From SLRI01 sp964402505 (GTDB lineage: Bacteria; Pseudomonadota; Alphaproteobacteria; Geminicoccales; Geminicoccaceae), in assembly GCA_964402505.1 (NCBI GenBank), contig CAYOCP010000001.1, forward strand, positions 62,001 through 126,000: a stretch of DNA of 64,000 nt. Reading direction: 5' to 3'. A program made the translations under genes and the position numbers. Shown here in pieces: positions 52,757 to 62,740 of this stretch (its first letter is position 1; the number at the start of each line of letters is the position of its first letter). The notes beneath the pieces were generated by a model. The model searched no databases and was not told the DNA's origin. It was given only the letters and a program-made list of their open reading frames with translations.

Positions 52757-53901
52757 TGCGAGGTCTCCCCGCTCGGCCACCAGGACCCGCCGGTGACGAT
52801 GCCGGCGGAGACGAGATGCTCGTCGGCGGTGATGGTCTCGCCCAGGCTGTCGGTGTGGACATGGCGGCCGGCGCGCCTTTCGAGCACGGTGGCGTCGCCG
52901 ATCGCCCCGGGCGCCAGGCTGCCCAGATCGTCGCGACCGATGGCGGCCGCCGGCCGGGTCGTGGCGGCGCGGATCACGTCCTCGAGCCGCATGCCGAGCG
53001 CCAGGAACTTGGAGAGGGTGGCCAGGAGGTCGAAGGCGGGACCGTCGACGCAGAGGGTGTGCACGTCGCTCGAGATCGTGTCCGGCAAAAAGCCCTGCTC
53101 CAGCATGGCGCTGGCGGTCTCGAAGGCGAGCGAGCCCATGCCGTGGCCGATGTCGAAGACGACGCCGCGCTCGCGCGCGGCCAGCATGTCGGCGCGGATT
53201 TGCCGGTGGCCGTCGATGGGGGCATTGGGAAACGGCTTGAAGCAGTGGGTGAGCACGTCGCCCCGGCGCAGGTGCTGGACGATCTCGTGGCGGGCCGGCG
53301 GCGGCTGGTCGAGATGGGTCATGAGCGGCAGGTGCAGCCGGTCGGCCGCATCGAGCGCGGCGTTGAAGGGACCCGCACCGTTGCCGCCGCTGGTCGCCTG
53401 CCCGACCCGGACCTTGACGCCGACGAGGTGATCCAGGTGGTCGCGGGCGACGGCCACGACCTCGCGCGGGTTGCAGAGGCGGATGTCGATGTTCTCGCCG
53501 ACCATGACGTTCCTCGAGAAGCCGAAGATGCCGGCGAAGGAGATGTTCATGTAGGCCAGGATGCGGACGCGGGACCGCTCGATGACGTGATGGCGAAAGC
53601 CCGGGAAGTTGCCGGGCCCGGCGCTGCCGGCATCGACGAAGGTGGTGGTGCCGCCGCGCCGCGCCAGCCGGTCGGCATCGACGCCGAGCGAGGTGCCGCC
53701 CCAGTAGACGTGGGTGTGAAGGTCGATGAGCCCGGGCGTGACCAGCAGGCCCGCGACGTCGACGACCTCCCGCCCGAGATCGGCCGGAATGTCGTCGTCG
53801 AGCGCCGCCACCCGGCCCTTGGCGAAGGCGAGATCGGCGCGCCGGTCGACGCTCCGGCCGGGATCGACGACACGGCCACCCTTGAGGATCAGATCGAACA
53901 A
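52753..53901 (-). CDS. Amidohydrolase/deacetylase (N-acyl or acyl-ester deacetylase-like)
   Basis: A 382-residue TIM-barrel metal hydrolase. Metal and catalytic residues appear as DLHTHVY, the probable carboxylated lysine in LVGVKVRVGQATSG, the histidines of LMTHLDQPPPARHE and LTHCFKPFPN, and the aspartate in ISSDVHTL. It fits the dihydroorotase-like group with deacetylases such as Atu3266 (acetyl-R-mandelate). It is the first gene of a three-gene operon with a D-threonine-aldolase-like enzyme, so a deacylation-then-cleavage pathway of a D-amino or hydroxy acid derivative is plausible, though unproven. Confidence 0.85.
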   Translation of the reverse strand: MFDLILKGGRVVDPGRSVDRRADLAFAKGRVAALDDDIPADLGREVVDVAGLLVTPGLIDLHTHVYWGGTSLGVDADRLARRGGTTTFVDAGSAGPGNFPGFRHHVIERSRVRILAYMNISFAGIFGFSRNVMVGENIDIRLCNPREVVAVARDHLDHLVGVKVRVGQATSGGNGAGPFNAALDAADRLHLPLMTHLDQPPPARHEIVQHLRRGDVLTHCFKPFPNAPIDGHRQIRADMLAARERGVVFDIGHGMGSLAFETASAMLEQGFLPDTISSDVHTLCVDGPAFDLLATLSKFLALGMRLEDVIRAATTRPAAAIGRDDLGSLAPGAIGDATVLERRAGRHVHTDSLGETITADEHLVSAGIVTGGSWWPSGETSQ

Positions 53902-53946
53902 GCGCTCAACTCCCGCGAGCGCCGCAGCACCGCCGCGCTCATTTTT

Positions 53947-53999
53947 CTGTTTCCAATACGCGCGAACTGTTTACGATACGAAACAACAAGAGAAAACAG
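53947..53999. promoter_or_regulatory. AT-rich repeats in the divergent deacetylase/ABC intergenic region
   Basis: CTGTTT (53947-53952) and AAACAG (53994-53999) form an outer inverted pair; between them is TGTTTACGATACGAAACA (53968-53985), with 5-bp inverted arms. This 53-base segment is much richer in A and T than its surroundings and lies between the start of the deacetylase gene and that of the solute-binding protein gene. A GntR- or LacI-like operator is possible. Confidence 0.3.
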
Positions 54000-54075
54000 G
54001 TTTCGCAACGGCCTCACGGCTCGCGAACGATGCGCCGGCGAGCCTGAAAGATGAACAACAGGGAAGGAGCGCGGC

Positions 54076-55410
54076 ATGCACGATGATCTCCGGGCGAAGC
54101 AGCGACGGCTGAGGGCCTTTCTCACGCGGCGGCGGGCCGTGCTTCGCGGCGGTCTCGCCGGGGCGGCATCGCTGGCGCTGCCAGGCCTGTCGCGCTTGGC
54201 GCTGGCCCAGGCCGGCTCTCCTCTCACCTTCGTCGGCTGGCAGTACAATCCGCAGATCGTCGAGGAGAACGTCAACATCTTCCGCGAGCTCTACGACGAG
54301 ATGGTCGACTACGAGCTCGTGCCGGGCGAGTACCACGCCGTCGTCGAGACCAAGCTGATCGGCGGCCAGAAGATCGACATGATGTACTCGGAGGAGGACC
54401 GGCTGGTGCGCTGGTGGCGCGCCAACTGGGTGCGCGACATCGAGGATCTGCCGGGCGTGCCGGAGATCAAGGCCGGCATGTACGACATCAACGTCCACAA
54501 CATGACCCTGCCGGACGGCAGGCTCGGCGGCCTTCCCTACTACACCGGCTTCAACTCCTTCGTCTCGAACCGGCGGCATCTCGATGCGGCGAAGCTCGAA
54601 CCGCCGACCACCTGGGACGAGCTTTTGGACCACTGCCGCAAGCTCAGGACCGACGGCGTTGCCGAGTACCCCTATCTGAGCGCCTGGCAGCGGGCGTGGG
54701 CGAGCCTGAGCTGGAGTCTCTTCGCGATCTGGTATTCCGAGGGTGCGCCGGTCTTCGATGCCAATTTCGACCCGGTCTTCGACGATGCCTTCCGCGGTGT
54801 GCTGGAGATGCACCGGAAGATGTACGAGGAAGAGCTGGTGCCGGCCGACATCTTCACCCTCGACCAGGAGAGCGTCCCGGCCTTCGCCACCGGCAACCAC
54901 ACCTTCATGGTGGTGCACGAGTACGACCAGAAGGTCTTCAACGATCCGGCGCTGTCGCAGCTGGCGGGCGACTGCATCAACACGATCATGCCGGGCAAGA
55001 CCCGCTCGACCTTCATCTGGACGGCCCTCTATCTCATGGGCAAGAACCCGGTCGACCTCGAGCGGGTCTGGAACCTCCAGCAGTTCTTCGGCGGCAAGGC
55101 GAAGGACGGCAAGTACTACGTCGCGACGCGCTGGGCGCTCGAGTTCGGCCTCGGCACGCCGCACAAGGAGGTGATCAATTCGCCCGAGGTGCAGGCCGCC
55201 TTCAGCAAGTGGAAGGACATGGAGGTGGCGGCGACCCAGCAGGAGACGGCCACCACCCGCGACGTCGCGAAGACCATGTGGTTCCCGGAGTGGGACTGGT
55301 ACATGATGGGCGAGGTGCAGGATTACATCCGCGGCGCCCAGGACACGAACGAGCTGGTCGACAAGCTGCATGCCAAGGCGGTCGAGCTGAAGCAGCTCTA
55401 CCCCGAGTAG
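54076..55410 (+). CDS. ABC transporter extracellular solute-binding protein, carbohydrate type
   Basis: A 444-residue family 1 binding protein with a twin-arginine-type signal: TRRRAVLRGGLAGAASLALP, cleavage after LALA at about residue 45. It has VNIFRELYDEMVDYELVPGE, GLPYYTGFNSFVSNRRHLDAAKLEPPTTWDELL, typical of sugar-binding proteins. The first gene of an importer operon with a fused permease and an ATPase. ATG has AAGGAG upstream. The ligand is unknown; the operon could also carry a polyol or oligosaccharide. Confidence 0.9.
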   Translation: MHDDLRAKQRRLRAFLTRRRAVLRGGLAGAASLALPGLSRLALAQAGSPLTFVGWQYNPQIVEENVNIFRELYDEMVDYELVPGEYHAVVETKLIGGQKIDMMYSEEDRLVRWWRANWVRDIEDLPGVPEIKAGMYDINVHNMTLPDGRLGGLPYYTGFNSFVSNRRHLDAAKLEPPTTWDELLDHCRKLRTDGVAEYPYLSAWQRAWASLSWSLFAIWYSEGAPVFDANFDPVFDDAFRGVLEMHRKMYEEELVPADIFTLDQESVPAFATGNHTFMVVHEYDQKVFNDPALSQLAGDCINTIMPGKTRSTFIWTALYLMGKNPVDLERVWNLQQFFGGKAKDGKYYVATRWALEFGLGTPHKEVINSPEVQAAFSKWKDMEVAATQQETATTRDVAKTMWFPEWDWYMMGEVQDYIRGAQDTNELVDKLHAKAVELKQLYPE

Positions 55411-55418
55411 GCCCGGGG

Positions 55419-55449
55419 CCGGCCCCGTCCTCTATCCGGGCGGGGCCGG
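55419..55449 (+). terminator. Strong hairpin between solute-binding protein and permease genes
   Basis: CCGGCCCCG (55419-55427) pairs perfectly with CGGGGCCGG (55441-55449) across a 13-base loop, then CGGGTTTCCCTTCGTTT. It begins 8 bases after the binding-protein stop. Such structures in ABC operons partly terminate or protect the upstream mRNA, giving more binding protein than permease. Confidence 0.55.
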
Positions 55450-55491
55450 CGGGTTTCCCTTCGTTTCCGACCTCCTCCCTCGCGAGCGCCG

Positions 55492-57438
55492 ATGAGTTCC
55501 ACGACGATCAGCAAGGCGGCCGTGCGACCGCGCCCAGGACGGCGGAGCAGCGTCGAATCGCTGCGCCTGCCGGTGCTGATGACGCTGCCGACGCTTGTCA
55601 TCGTCTTCGTCGTCATCGGCATCCCGCTGGTCTACAGCCTGGCGCTCAGCCTACACCGCATCAACATGCTGACCCAGCAATGGATCTTCGTCGGTCTCAA
55701 GAACTATCTGGAGATTCTGCCCGAGCCGGATTTCCTCTTCGCCATGGCGCGCACGCTCTATTTCGCGGTAATCACCGTTGCCGGCGGCCTGGCGCTCGGC
55801 ATGGCGATGGCGCTCGTGCTCAACCACCGCTTCTGGGGTCGTGGCATCCTGCGCAGCTTCGTGCTCATCCCCTGGGCCATGTCGCCGGTCGCCGTCGGCA
55901 TCCTCTGGGGCTGGATGCTGAACGGCAATTACGGCACGTTCAACGGCATCCTCACCGACCTCGGCCTGATCGACAAGCCGATTGCCTGGCTCGCCGACGG
56001 CTGGGCGGCGCTCAACCTCGTGGCACTCGTGCACATCTGGAACCAGGCGCCCTTGGCCTCACTCTTGATCCTGGCCGGGCTGCAATCGATGCCGGAGAAC
56101 CTGCATCGCGCGGCGCGCATCGATGGCGCGGCCCCTTGGGTGCGCTTCATTCGGATCACCCTGCCCTGGCTGCGGCCGATGCTGCTCCTGGTCCTGATCC
56201 TGACCACCATCAACTCGATCATGGCGTTCGACCTTTTCTGGACCATCACCAAGGGCGGGCCGGGCAGCGCCACCACGGTCTTCTCGTGGATGGGCTACGC
56301 TTACGCCTTTCAGTTCTTCCGCTTCGGCGAGGGTGCAGCCATCCTCTACGTGCTGACCATCCTTTGTCTCGGCCTCGCCTGGCTCTATCTCCGGCTCTTC
56401 TTTCCGGTCGTCCGGCGCGGGCGTCCTGCTGCCGCGCCCGCAGGCGGTGATGTCGTGGCGCCGCGGGGGCTCGCCCACGAGCTGGTCGTGCGGGTCGAGG
56501 GGCCGCTTCGGGCGGAGCCGGCGCGCCTCGCCGGGCGCGCGCGGAGGGCCGGCTGGCCAGGGCCGCGGCTGCGCCGGCTGCTCTTCCGGATCGGGCTCGG
56601 CCTCGGCGTTCTCGCCATTCTCGCGTGGTCGGCGGGCCCCTTTCTCTGGCTCGTCATCATGAGCCTGTCGCCCTCCGTCGACCTCGTGCGCACGCCGCCA
56701 ACGGTGGTTCCGGCGACGCTCACGCTCGACAACTTCCGCTATGTGCTCTTTCCGGGCGGCGCCGTCGACGGCCAGTCGAGCGTGCAGGCGACCCGGGTGC
56801 CGTTCTCGATCTGGAACAGCCTGGTGGTCGCCTCGGCAGTGACCGTCATCAATGTCGTGATCGGCTCGCTCGCCGGCTACGCCTATGCGCGGCACGGCCG
56901 GGGCAGGTTCATGAAGGGCTCGCTCTGGGCGCTCATGATGACACGCATGACGCCGAGCCTGGCGCTAATCCTGCCGTTCTTCATCATCTTCCGCATGGCC
57001 GACCTCATCGACACGCGGACTGCCCTCGTGATCGCCTATTGCAGCCTGATCCTGCCGCTCTCGACCTGGATCATGAAGGGCTATTTCGAGGGCCTGCCGC
57101 CCAATCTCGAGCGGGCGGCCCTGGTCGACGGCTGCACGCGCCTCCAGGCGATCTTCAAGATCATCCTGCCGGTGGCGAAGCCGGGCCTCGTGGCAGCCGG
57201 CATCTTCTGCTTTCTGGTGAGCTGGAACGAGTTCATCTTCGCCCTGATCCTGACCAGCACGCCGCAGTCGCAGACCATCCCGGTGATCATCTCGGGATTT
57301 CTCGTCCAGCTCCGCTTCTACGATTACGGGCCCATGTTCGCGGCCAGCGTGCTGGCGGTGTTGCCGCCCGTGCTGCTGGCGCTCGTCTTCCAGCGGCATC
57401 TGGTGAGCGGCATGCTCTCAGGCTCGCTCAAGGGATAG
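55492..57438 (+). CDS. Fused ABC transporter permease (two sugar-type permease domains in one protein)
   Basis: A 648-residue protein with two complete permease domains. The first (about 1-310) resembles MalF/UgpA-type permeases with EAA loop NLHRAARIDGAAPWVRFIRI. The second (about 365-648) resembles MalG/UgpE with NLERAALVDGCTRLQAIFKI. The linker near 310-365 is a basic, Ala/Pro/Arg-rich stretch (VVRRGRPAAAPAGGDVVAPR). Usually the two are separate genes. Continuous frame, no stop between them. ATG after CGAGCGCCG, weak site; the hairpin at 55419 precedes it. Substrate as for the binding protein. Confidence 0.92.
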   Translation: MSSTTISKAAVRPRPGRRSSVESLRLPVLMTLPTLVIVFVVIGIPLVYSLALSLHRINMLTQQWIFVGLKNYLEILPEPDFLFAMARTLYFAVITVAGGLALGMAMALVLNHRFWGRGILRSFVLIPWAMSPVAVGILWGWMLNGNYGTFNGILTDLGLIDKPIAWLADGWAALNLVALVHIWNQAPLASLLILAGLQSMPENLHRAARIDGAAPWVRFIRITLPWLRPMLLLVLILTTINSIMAFDLFWTITKGGPGSATTVFSWMGYAYAFQFFRFGEGAAILYVLTILCLGLAWLYLRLFFPVVRRGRPAAAPAGGDVVAPRGLAHELVVRVEGPLRAEPARLAGRARRAGWPGPRLRRLLFRIGLGLGVLAILAWSAGPFLWLVIMSLSPSVDLVRTPPTVVPATLTLDNFRYVLFPGGAVDGQSSVQATRVPFSIWNSLVVASAVTVINVVIGSLAGYAYARHGRGRFMKGSLWALMMTRMTPSLALILPFFIIFRMADLIDTRTALVIAYCSLILPLSTWIMKGYFEGLPPNLERAALVDGCTRLQAIFKIILPVAKPGLVAAGIFCFLVSWNEFIFALILTSTPQSQTIPVIISGFLVQLRFYDYGPMFAASVLAVLPPVLLALVFQRHLVSGMLSGSLKG

Positions 57439-57447
57439 GATAGCGCC

Positions 57448-58542
<1,095 letters not shown>

Positions 58543-58578
58543 GGGTTCCCGGCAATCAGCAGGACGGAGGAGGAGACG

Positions 58579-59598
58579 ATGCGGAAGGTCAAGATGGCGG
58601 TCATCGGCGCCGGCACGTGGGGCGAGAACCATGCGATGGCCTTCTCGACCTATCCGATCGTCGATCTCTGCTGCATCTGCGATCTCGACGCGGATCGGGC
58701 GAAGCGGCTGGCGGAGAAGGTCGGTTGCGGCTGGACCGACCGGATCGAGAAGGTCGCCTCGAGCGATGTCGAGGCGGTGAGCATCGCCACGCCGGACCAC
58801 GCCCACAAGGGTCCAGCGCTCGCCATGATCGAGGCCGGCAAGCACATCCTGGTCGAGAAGCCGTTCACCACCGATCTCGGGGAGGGCCGGGAGATCATCG
58901 CCGCCGCCGAGACGCGGGGCGTGAAGCTCATGGTCGATTTCCAGCTGCGCTGGCATCCGCACTACATGGGGGCCAAGCACTTCATGGAGTCGGGCGAGCT
59001 CGGCGAGGGTGTCATGGGCTACGCCCGCCTCTCCGACACGATCCACGTGCCGACCCAGATGCTGAGCTGGGGCAGTGCCTCGGGGCCGGAATGGTTCCTC
59101 TTTCCGCATACCATGGACGTCACCCGCTGGATCCTCGGCGAGGAGCCGGTCGAGGTCTTCGCCCGTGGCAGCCGGCGCGTGCTCAAGGGCATCGGCATCG
59201 ACGCCTATGACGCGATCCAGGCGCTCTTCCAGTTCGAGCGCAGCTTCGTCACCTTCGAATCCGCCTGGATCATCCCGGACAGCTACCCCACCGTGGTCGA
59301 CAACAAGTTCACCCTGCACGGCAGCAAGGGCCGGATCGAGCTCGACAGCACGCCGGGGATCGCCGTCTCCAGCGATCGCTACAAGTATCCTTTCTCGAGC
59401 CATGCCATCACCCGCTACGGCAAGCCGTTCGCCCATTTCTACGAATCGATCCGCCATTTCGCCGACTGCGTGCTGGAGGACCAGGAGCCGGCGGCCAGCG
59501 GCCGCGACGGGCTGATGGCGACGGCGATGATCCAGGCGACCCTGCGCTCGCTCCAGGCGGGCCGGCCGGTGCGCATGGAGGAGGTTTTGAAAGGATGA
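58579..59598 (+). CDS. Gfo/Idh/MocA family oxidoreductase
   Basis: A 339-residue NAD(P)-dependent oxidoreductase. AVIGAGTWGENHAMAF is the Rossmann start, ILVEKPFTTD the EKP motif, and FLFPHTMDVTRWILG and DYDAIQALFQF-like segment (DAYDAIQALFQFERSF) belong to the substrate domain. Candidate substrates are sugars or polyols imported by the adjacent ABC transporter. ATG follows GGAGGAGGAG. It overlaps the next gene by 4 bases (ATGA), so it is part of a transcript with the GMC pair. Confidence 0.9.
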   Translation: MRKVKMAVIGAGTWGENHAMAFSTYPIVDLCCICDLDADRAKRLAEKVGCGWTDRIEKVASSDVEAVSIATPDHAHKGPALAMIEAGKHILVEKPFTTDLGEGREIIAAAETRGVKLMVDFQLRWHPHYMGAKHFMESGELGEGVMGYARLSDTIHVPTQMLSWGSASGPEWFLFPHTMDVTRWILGEEPVEVFARGSRRVLKGIGIDAYDAIQALFQFERSFVTFESAWIIPDSYPTVVDNKFTLHGSKGRIELDSTPGIAVSSDRYKYPFSSHAITRYGKPFAHFYESIRHFADCVLEDQEPAASGRDGLMATAMIQATLRSLQAGRPVRMEEVLKG

Positions 59599-60086
59599 GC
59601 GGAGCGCGCGCCCGCGCCCGGCTGGTCGAGGCGCTGGTGACGGCACTTCTGCCGGGCGACCGCGATTTTCCGAGCGGTGCTGAGGCCGGCGTGCAGGGCA
59701 AGCTCGCGGAGCGGTTGATCGAGACCTCGGAGGCGGCAGCGGTCGATCGGATGCTCGCCCGGATCGGCGGTCTGGCCGAGGCGTCGCCCGGCGATCCGGC
59801 CGCCGCCATCGTCAGGGCCTTCGAGGCGGCCGAGCCGGCGCTCTTCGGCACGGTGCGCAGGATCACCTATCTGGCCTATTACGAGAGCCCGTTCGTTCAG
59901 GAGGCGATTCGCTCGCTGGGCTTCGACTACAATGCCACGCCCCTGCCCGAGGGCTACGGCGTCGGCCGCTTCGACGAGGCGAGCGATCGACCGACCCACG
60001 GGCGGGGCCATTACGTGCGAACGAGCGAGGTGCGGCGCGTCGACATGAGCGGCCTCGATCTCGGGGCTCCGCGCCATGGCGGCTAG
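59595..60086 (+). CDS. Gluconate 2-dehydrogenase subunit 3-like small protein
   Basis: A 163-residue protein immediately before a GMC flavoprotein, the position of the gamma/small subunit of gluconate and sorbitol-type dehydrogenases. It has VRRITYLAYYESPFVQEAIRSLGFDYNA, a pattern seen in such subunits. In characterised membrane-bound dehydrogenases this small chain often carries the twin-arginine signal that exports the complex; here no Tat motif or hydrophobic core is present. It overlaps the GMC gene by 11 bases, suggesting coupled translation. Confidence 0.72.
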   Translation: MSGARARARLVEALVTALLPGDRDFPSGAEAGVQGKLAERLIETSEAAAVDRMLARIGGLAEASPGDPAAAIVRAFEAAEPALFGTVRRITYLAYYESPFVQEAIRSLGFDYNATPLPEGYGVGRFDEASDRPTHGRGHYVRTSEVRRVDMSGLDLGAPRHGG

Positions 60087-61710
60087 CGGCAAGCCAGATC
60101 ATGCCGACGTTCTGGTCATCGGTGCCGGTGCCACCGGCGCCATCGCCAGCCTGATCCTGGCCGAGGCCGGCATCGGCGTCGTCTGCCTCGAGCAGGGCGG
60201 CTGGACGGCGGCGGAGGATCATCCGCATTGTAGCCGCGACTGGGAGTGGCAGACCAAGGGACGCTGGAGCCCCGACACCAATATCCGCCGGGCGCCGAGC
60301 GACTATCCGGTCGAGACCAACTCCTCCAACGTTCTCATGTGGAACGCGGTCGGCGGCTCGACCAACGTCTACGGCGCCCTCTGGCCGCGCTATCGGCCCT
60401 CGGACTTCAGGAAGGGCGTCGAGCACGGGCTCGCGCCGGACTGGCCCATCGCCTACGAGGACCTCGCCGATGCCTATGACCGGGCGGACCGGCTGATCGG
60501 CGTGAGCGGCCTCGCCGGCAACCCGGCCATGCCGCCGCAGGGTCCCTACCCCACCCGGCCCTTGCCCCTGCGCAAGTCGGGGCAAGCGCTGGCCCAAGCC
60601 TTCGACCGGCTGGGATGGCACTGGTGGCCGCTGCCCGCCGGCGTGATCGCCGAGGATTACGACGGCCGCGCGGCCTGCAACGGCTGCGGCGCCTGCGTCG
60701 CCGGCTGTGCCCGCAACTCGATGAACATGTTCTCGCTCTCCATCTGGCCCAAGGCGCTGGCCGCCGGCGTGGAGCTGCGGACGCGAGCGGCGGTCGAGCG
60801 GATCGAGAGGGGACGGGACGGCCGTGCCACCGGTGCCGTCTACATCGACCGCGCTTCCGGCCGGCGGGTGCGGCAGACGGCGGATGTCGTGGTCCTCGCC
60901 TGCAACGGCATCGGCACGCCCTGGCTGCTGCTCGCCTCGGACAACCTCGCGAACAGCTCCGATCAGGTTGGCCGCAACCTCCTGCACCACACGCTGACGT
61001 CGGTCGACATCTGGGGCGAGGACATCATCGACACGCACATGGGCTACACCGGCGCCCTGATCAGCATGGAGTTCGCCGAGACCGACACGCGGCGCGGCTT
61101 CGTCAACGGCTTCAACTTCAACTGCGCGGCGACCGGCCATGCCGGGAGCCAGTCGCTCGGCATCCTGACCGGGAGCCTGGCGCCCTGGGGTGCGGCGCAT
61201 CACGAATGGTTCAGGACCCGCTTCGACCGGGGCTTCGGCGTCTTCGCCATCGGCGACGACCTGCCGTCACCGGACAACCGGATCACGCTCTCGGAGACGC
61301 TCCGCGACGACCTCGGCCGGCCGGCGCCGAGGCTGCACTATCTGCCAGGTCCGAACGACGAGCGCATGATGCGCTACCAGCTCGAGCGGCTCGAGGAGAT
61401 CGCCAGTGCCGCCGGGGCGGTGGACTACCGGCTCAACGACTACCGGGACGCTGAGGGTGTTGACCGCACGCCTGCTTGGCACCTGCTCGGCACCTGCCGG
61501 ATGGGCGACAATGCGGAAAGCTCCGTGGTCAACAAGTGGCACCAGAGCTGGGACTTGCCCAATCTCTTCATCGTCGACGGCAGCGTGTTCGCGACCGGCG
61601 GTGTGGTCAACCCGACGCCGACCGTGACCGCACTCGCGCTCCGCGCCGCCGAGAATCTGCGCGACAACTTCGCGGAACTCAGGCACGCGACACGACCTCT
61701 GGAGACCTGA
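60076..61710 (+). CDS. GMC-family FAD oxidoreductase with a four-cysteine motif
   Basis: A 544-residue flavoprotein of the glucose-methanol-choline family. FAD binding: DVLVIGAGATGAIASLILAE (residues 11-30) and MWNAVGGSTNVYGAL (89-102). A CxxCxxCxxxC cluster (C201, C204, C207, C211 in CNGCGACVAGCARNS) could hold an iron-sulfur centre, as in FAD-dependent glucose and gluconate dehydrogenases. The catalytic histidine is likely in WHLLGTCRMGDNAESS. C-terminal NPTPTVTALALRAAENL. Sugar or polyol acids are likely substrates. No signal peptide. Confidence 0.9.
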   Translation: MAASGKPDHADVLVIGAGATGAIASLILAEAGIGVVCLEQGGWTAAEDHPHCSRDWEWQTKGRWSPDTNIRRAPSDYPVETNSSNVLMWNAVGGSTNVYGALWPRYRPSDFRKGVEHGLAPDWPIAYEDLADAYDRADRLIGVSGLAGNPAMPPQGPYPTRPLPLRKSGQALAQAFDRLGWHWWPLPAGVIAEDYDGRAACNGCGACVAGCARNSMNMFSLSIWPKALAAGVELRTRAAVERIERGRDGRATGAVYIDRASGRRVRQTADVVVLACNGIGTPWLLLASDNLANSSDQVGRNLLHHTLTSVDIWGEDIIDTHMGYTGALISMEFAETDTRRGFVNGFNFNCAATGHAGSQSLGILTGSLAPWGAAHHEWFRTRFDRGFGVFAIGDDLPSPDNRITLSETLRDDLGRPAPRLHYLPGPNDERMMRYQLERLEEIASAAGAVDYRLNDYRDAEGVDRTPAWHLLGTCRMGDNAESSVVNKWHQSWDLPNLFIVDGSVFATGGVVNPTPTVTALALRAAENLRDNFAELRHATRPLET

Positions 61711-61711
61711 C

Positions 61712-62731
61712 TTGACCCCTGACGAATTGCTCGGCCGGCTCGATGCCATTCCGCGCGTGGCGCTCGCGCATCTGCCGACGCCGCTCGAGCCGGCGCCGGG
61801 GTTGAGCGCGGCTCTGGGGGGGCCGGAGATCTGGCTGAAGCGGGACGACCTGACCGGGCTCGCCTTCGGCGGCAACAAGACGCGGCAGCTCGAGTACGTC
61901 TTCGCCGACATCCGGGCCAAGGGTGCCGACACGGTGATCGGCAGCGCCTACACGCAGTCGAACTGGTGCCGGCAGATGACGGCGGCGGCGCGGAAGCTCG
62001 GGCTCGACATCCATCTCGTGCTGCTGCACGGCGAGAAGGGCCCGGCGCTGCAGGGCAACTTCCTGCTCTACCGGCTCATGGGGGCGGAGATCGAGGTGGT
62101 CGATCTTTCGAGCCTCGAGGAGGTCCATCCGCTGCTCGAGGCGAAGGCGGCGAGGCTGCGGGAGGCCGGCCGCAAGCCCTACATCGTGGGGCCGATGGAG
62201 ACAGGGAACCTCGTCACCGGCACGCTCGGCTACGTGCGGGCCGCGGTCGAGCTGCACGGGCAGCTCGAGGCCGCGGGCATGGCGCCGAGCCATCTCTATC
62301 TCGCCGGCGCCAACATGACGCCGGCCGGCTTCGCGCTCGGCTTCGAGCTGCTCGGCCGCGAGATCTCGATCCAGAACATCGCCCCCATCAAGTGGCAGAG
62401 CGACCGCGCCTGGGACATCGCCCGGATCGCCACGGCGACGGCCCGAAGGCTCGGCCTCGAGACGACGATCGAGGCGGCCGCGATCGCGAGCTCCGACGAC
62501 TATATCGGCCCGCGCTACGGGGTGGTGACCGACGCGACGCGGGAGGCACTGGCGCTCACGGCGCGGACCGAGGGCGTGATCCTCGATCCCGTCTACAGCG
62601 GCAAGGCGATGGCCGGGCTGATCGACCATGTCCGCAAAGGGCGGCTCACGGCGCAGGACAAGGTGATCTTCGTCCACACCGGCGGCACGCCGGCGCTCTT
62701 CGCCTATGCAGAGGACGTGATCGGCGATTGA
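61712..62731 (+). CDS. PLP enzyme of the D-cysteine desulfhydrase/ACC deaminase family
   Basis: A 339-residue PLP enzyme of the tryptophan synthase beta family. The PLP lysine is in TGLAFGGNKTRQLEY; the cofactor phosphate loop is likely VTGTLGYV and the C-terminal motif is FVHTGGTPALFAYAE. D-cysteine desulfhydrase releases pyruvate, H2S and ammonia; ACC deaminases are close relatives, so the substrate is not decided. A TTG start is preceded by GGAG with 8 bases spacing, 1 base after the GMC stop. It converges on the ABC exporter gene. Confidence 0.88.
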   Translation: MTPDELLGRLDAIPRVALAHLPTPLEPAPGLSAALGGPEIWLKRDDLTGLAFGGNKTRQLEYVFADIRAKGADTVIGSAYTQSNWCRQMTAAARKLGLDIHLVLLHGEKGPALQGNFLLYRLMGAEIEVVDLSSLEEVHPLLEAKAARLREAGRKPYIVGPMETGNLVTGTLGYVRAAVELHGQLEAAGMAPSHLYLAGANMTPAGFALGFELLGREISIQNIAPIKWQSDRAWDIARIATATARRLGLETTIEAAAIASSDDYIGPRYGVVTDATREALALTARTEGVILDPVYSGKAMAGLIDHVRKGRLTAQDKVIFVHTGGTPALFAYAEDVIGD

Positions 62732-62740
62732 GGGCGGGGC

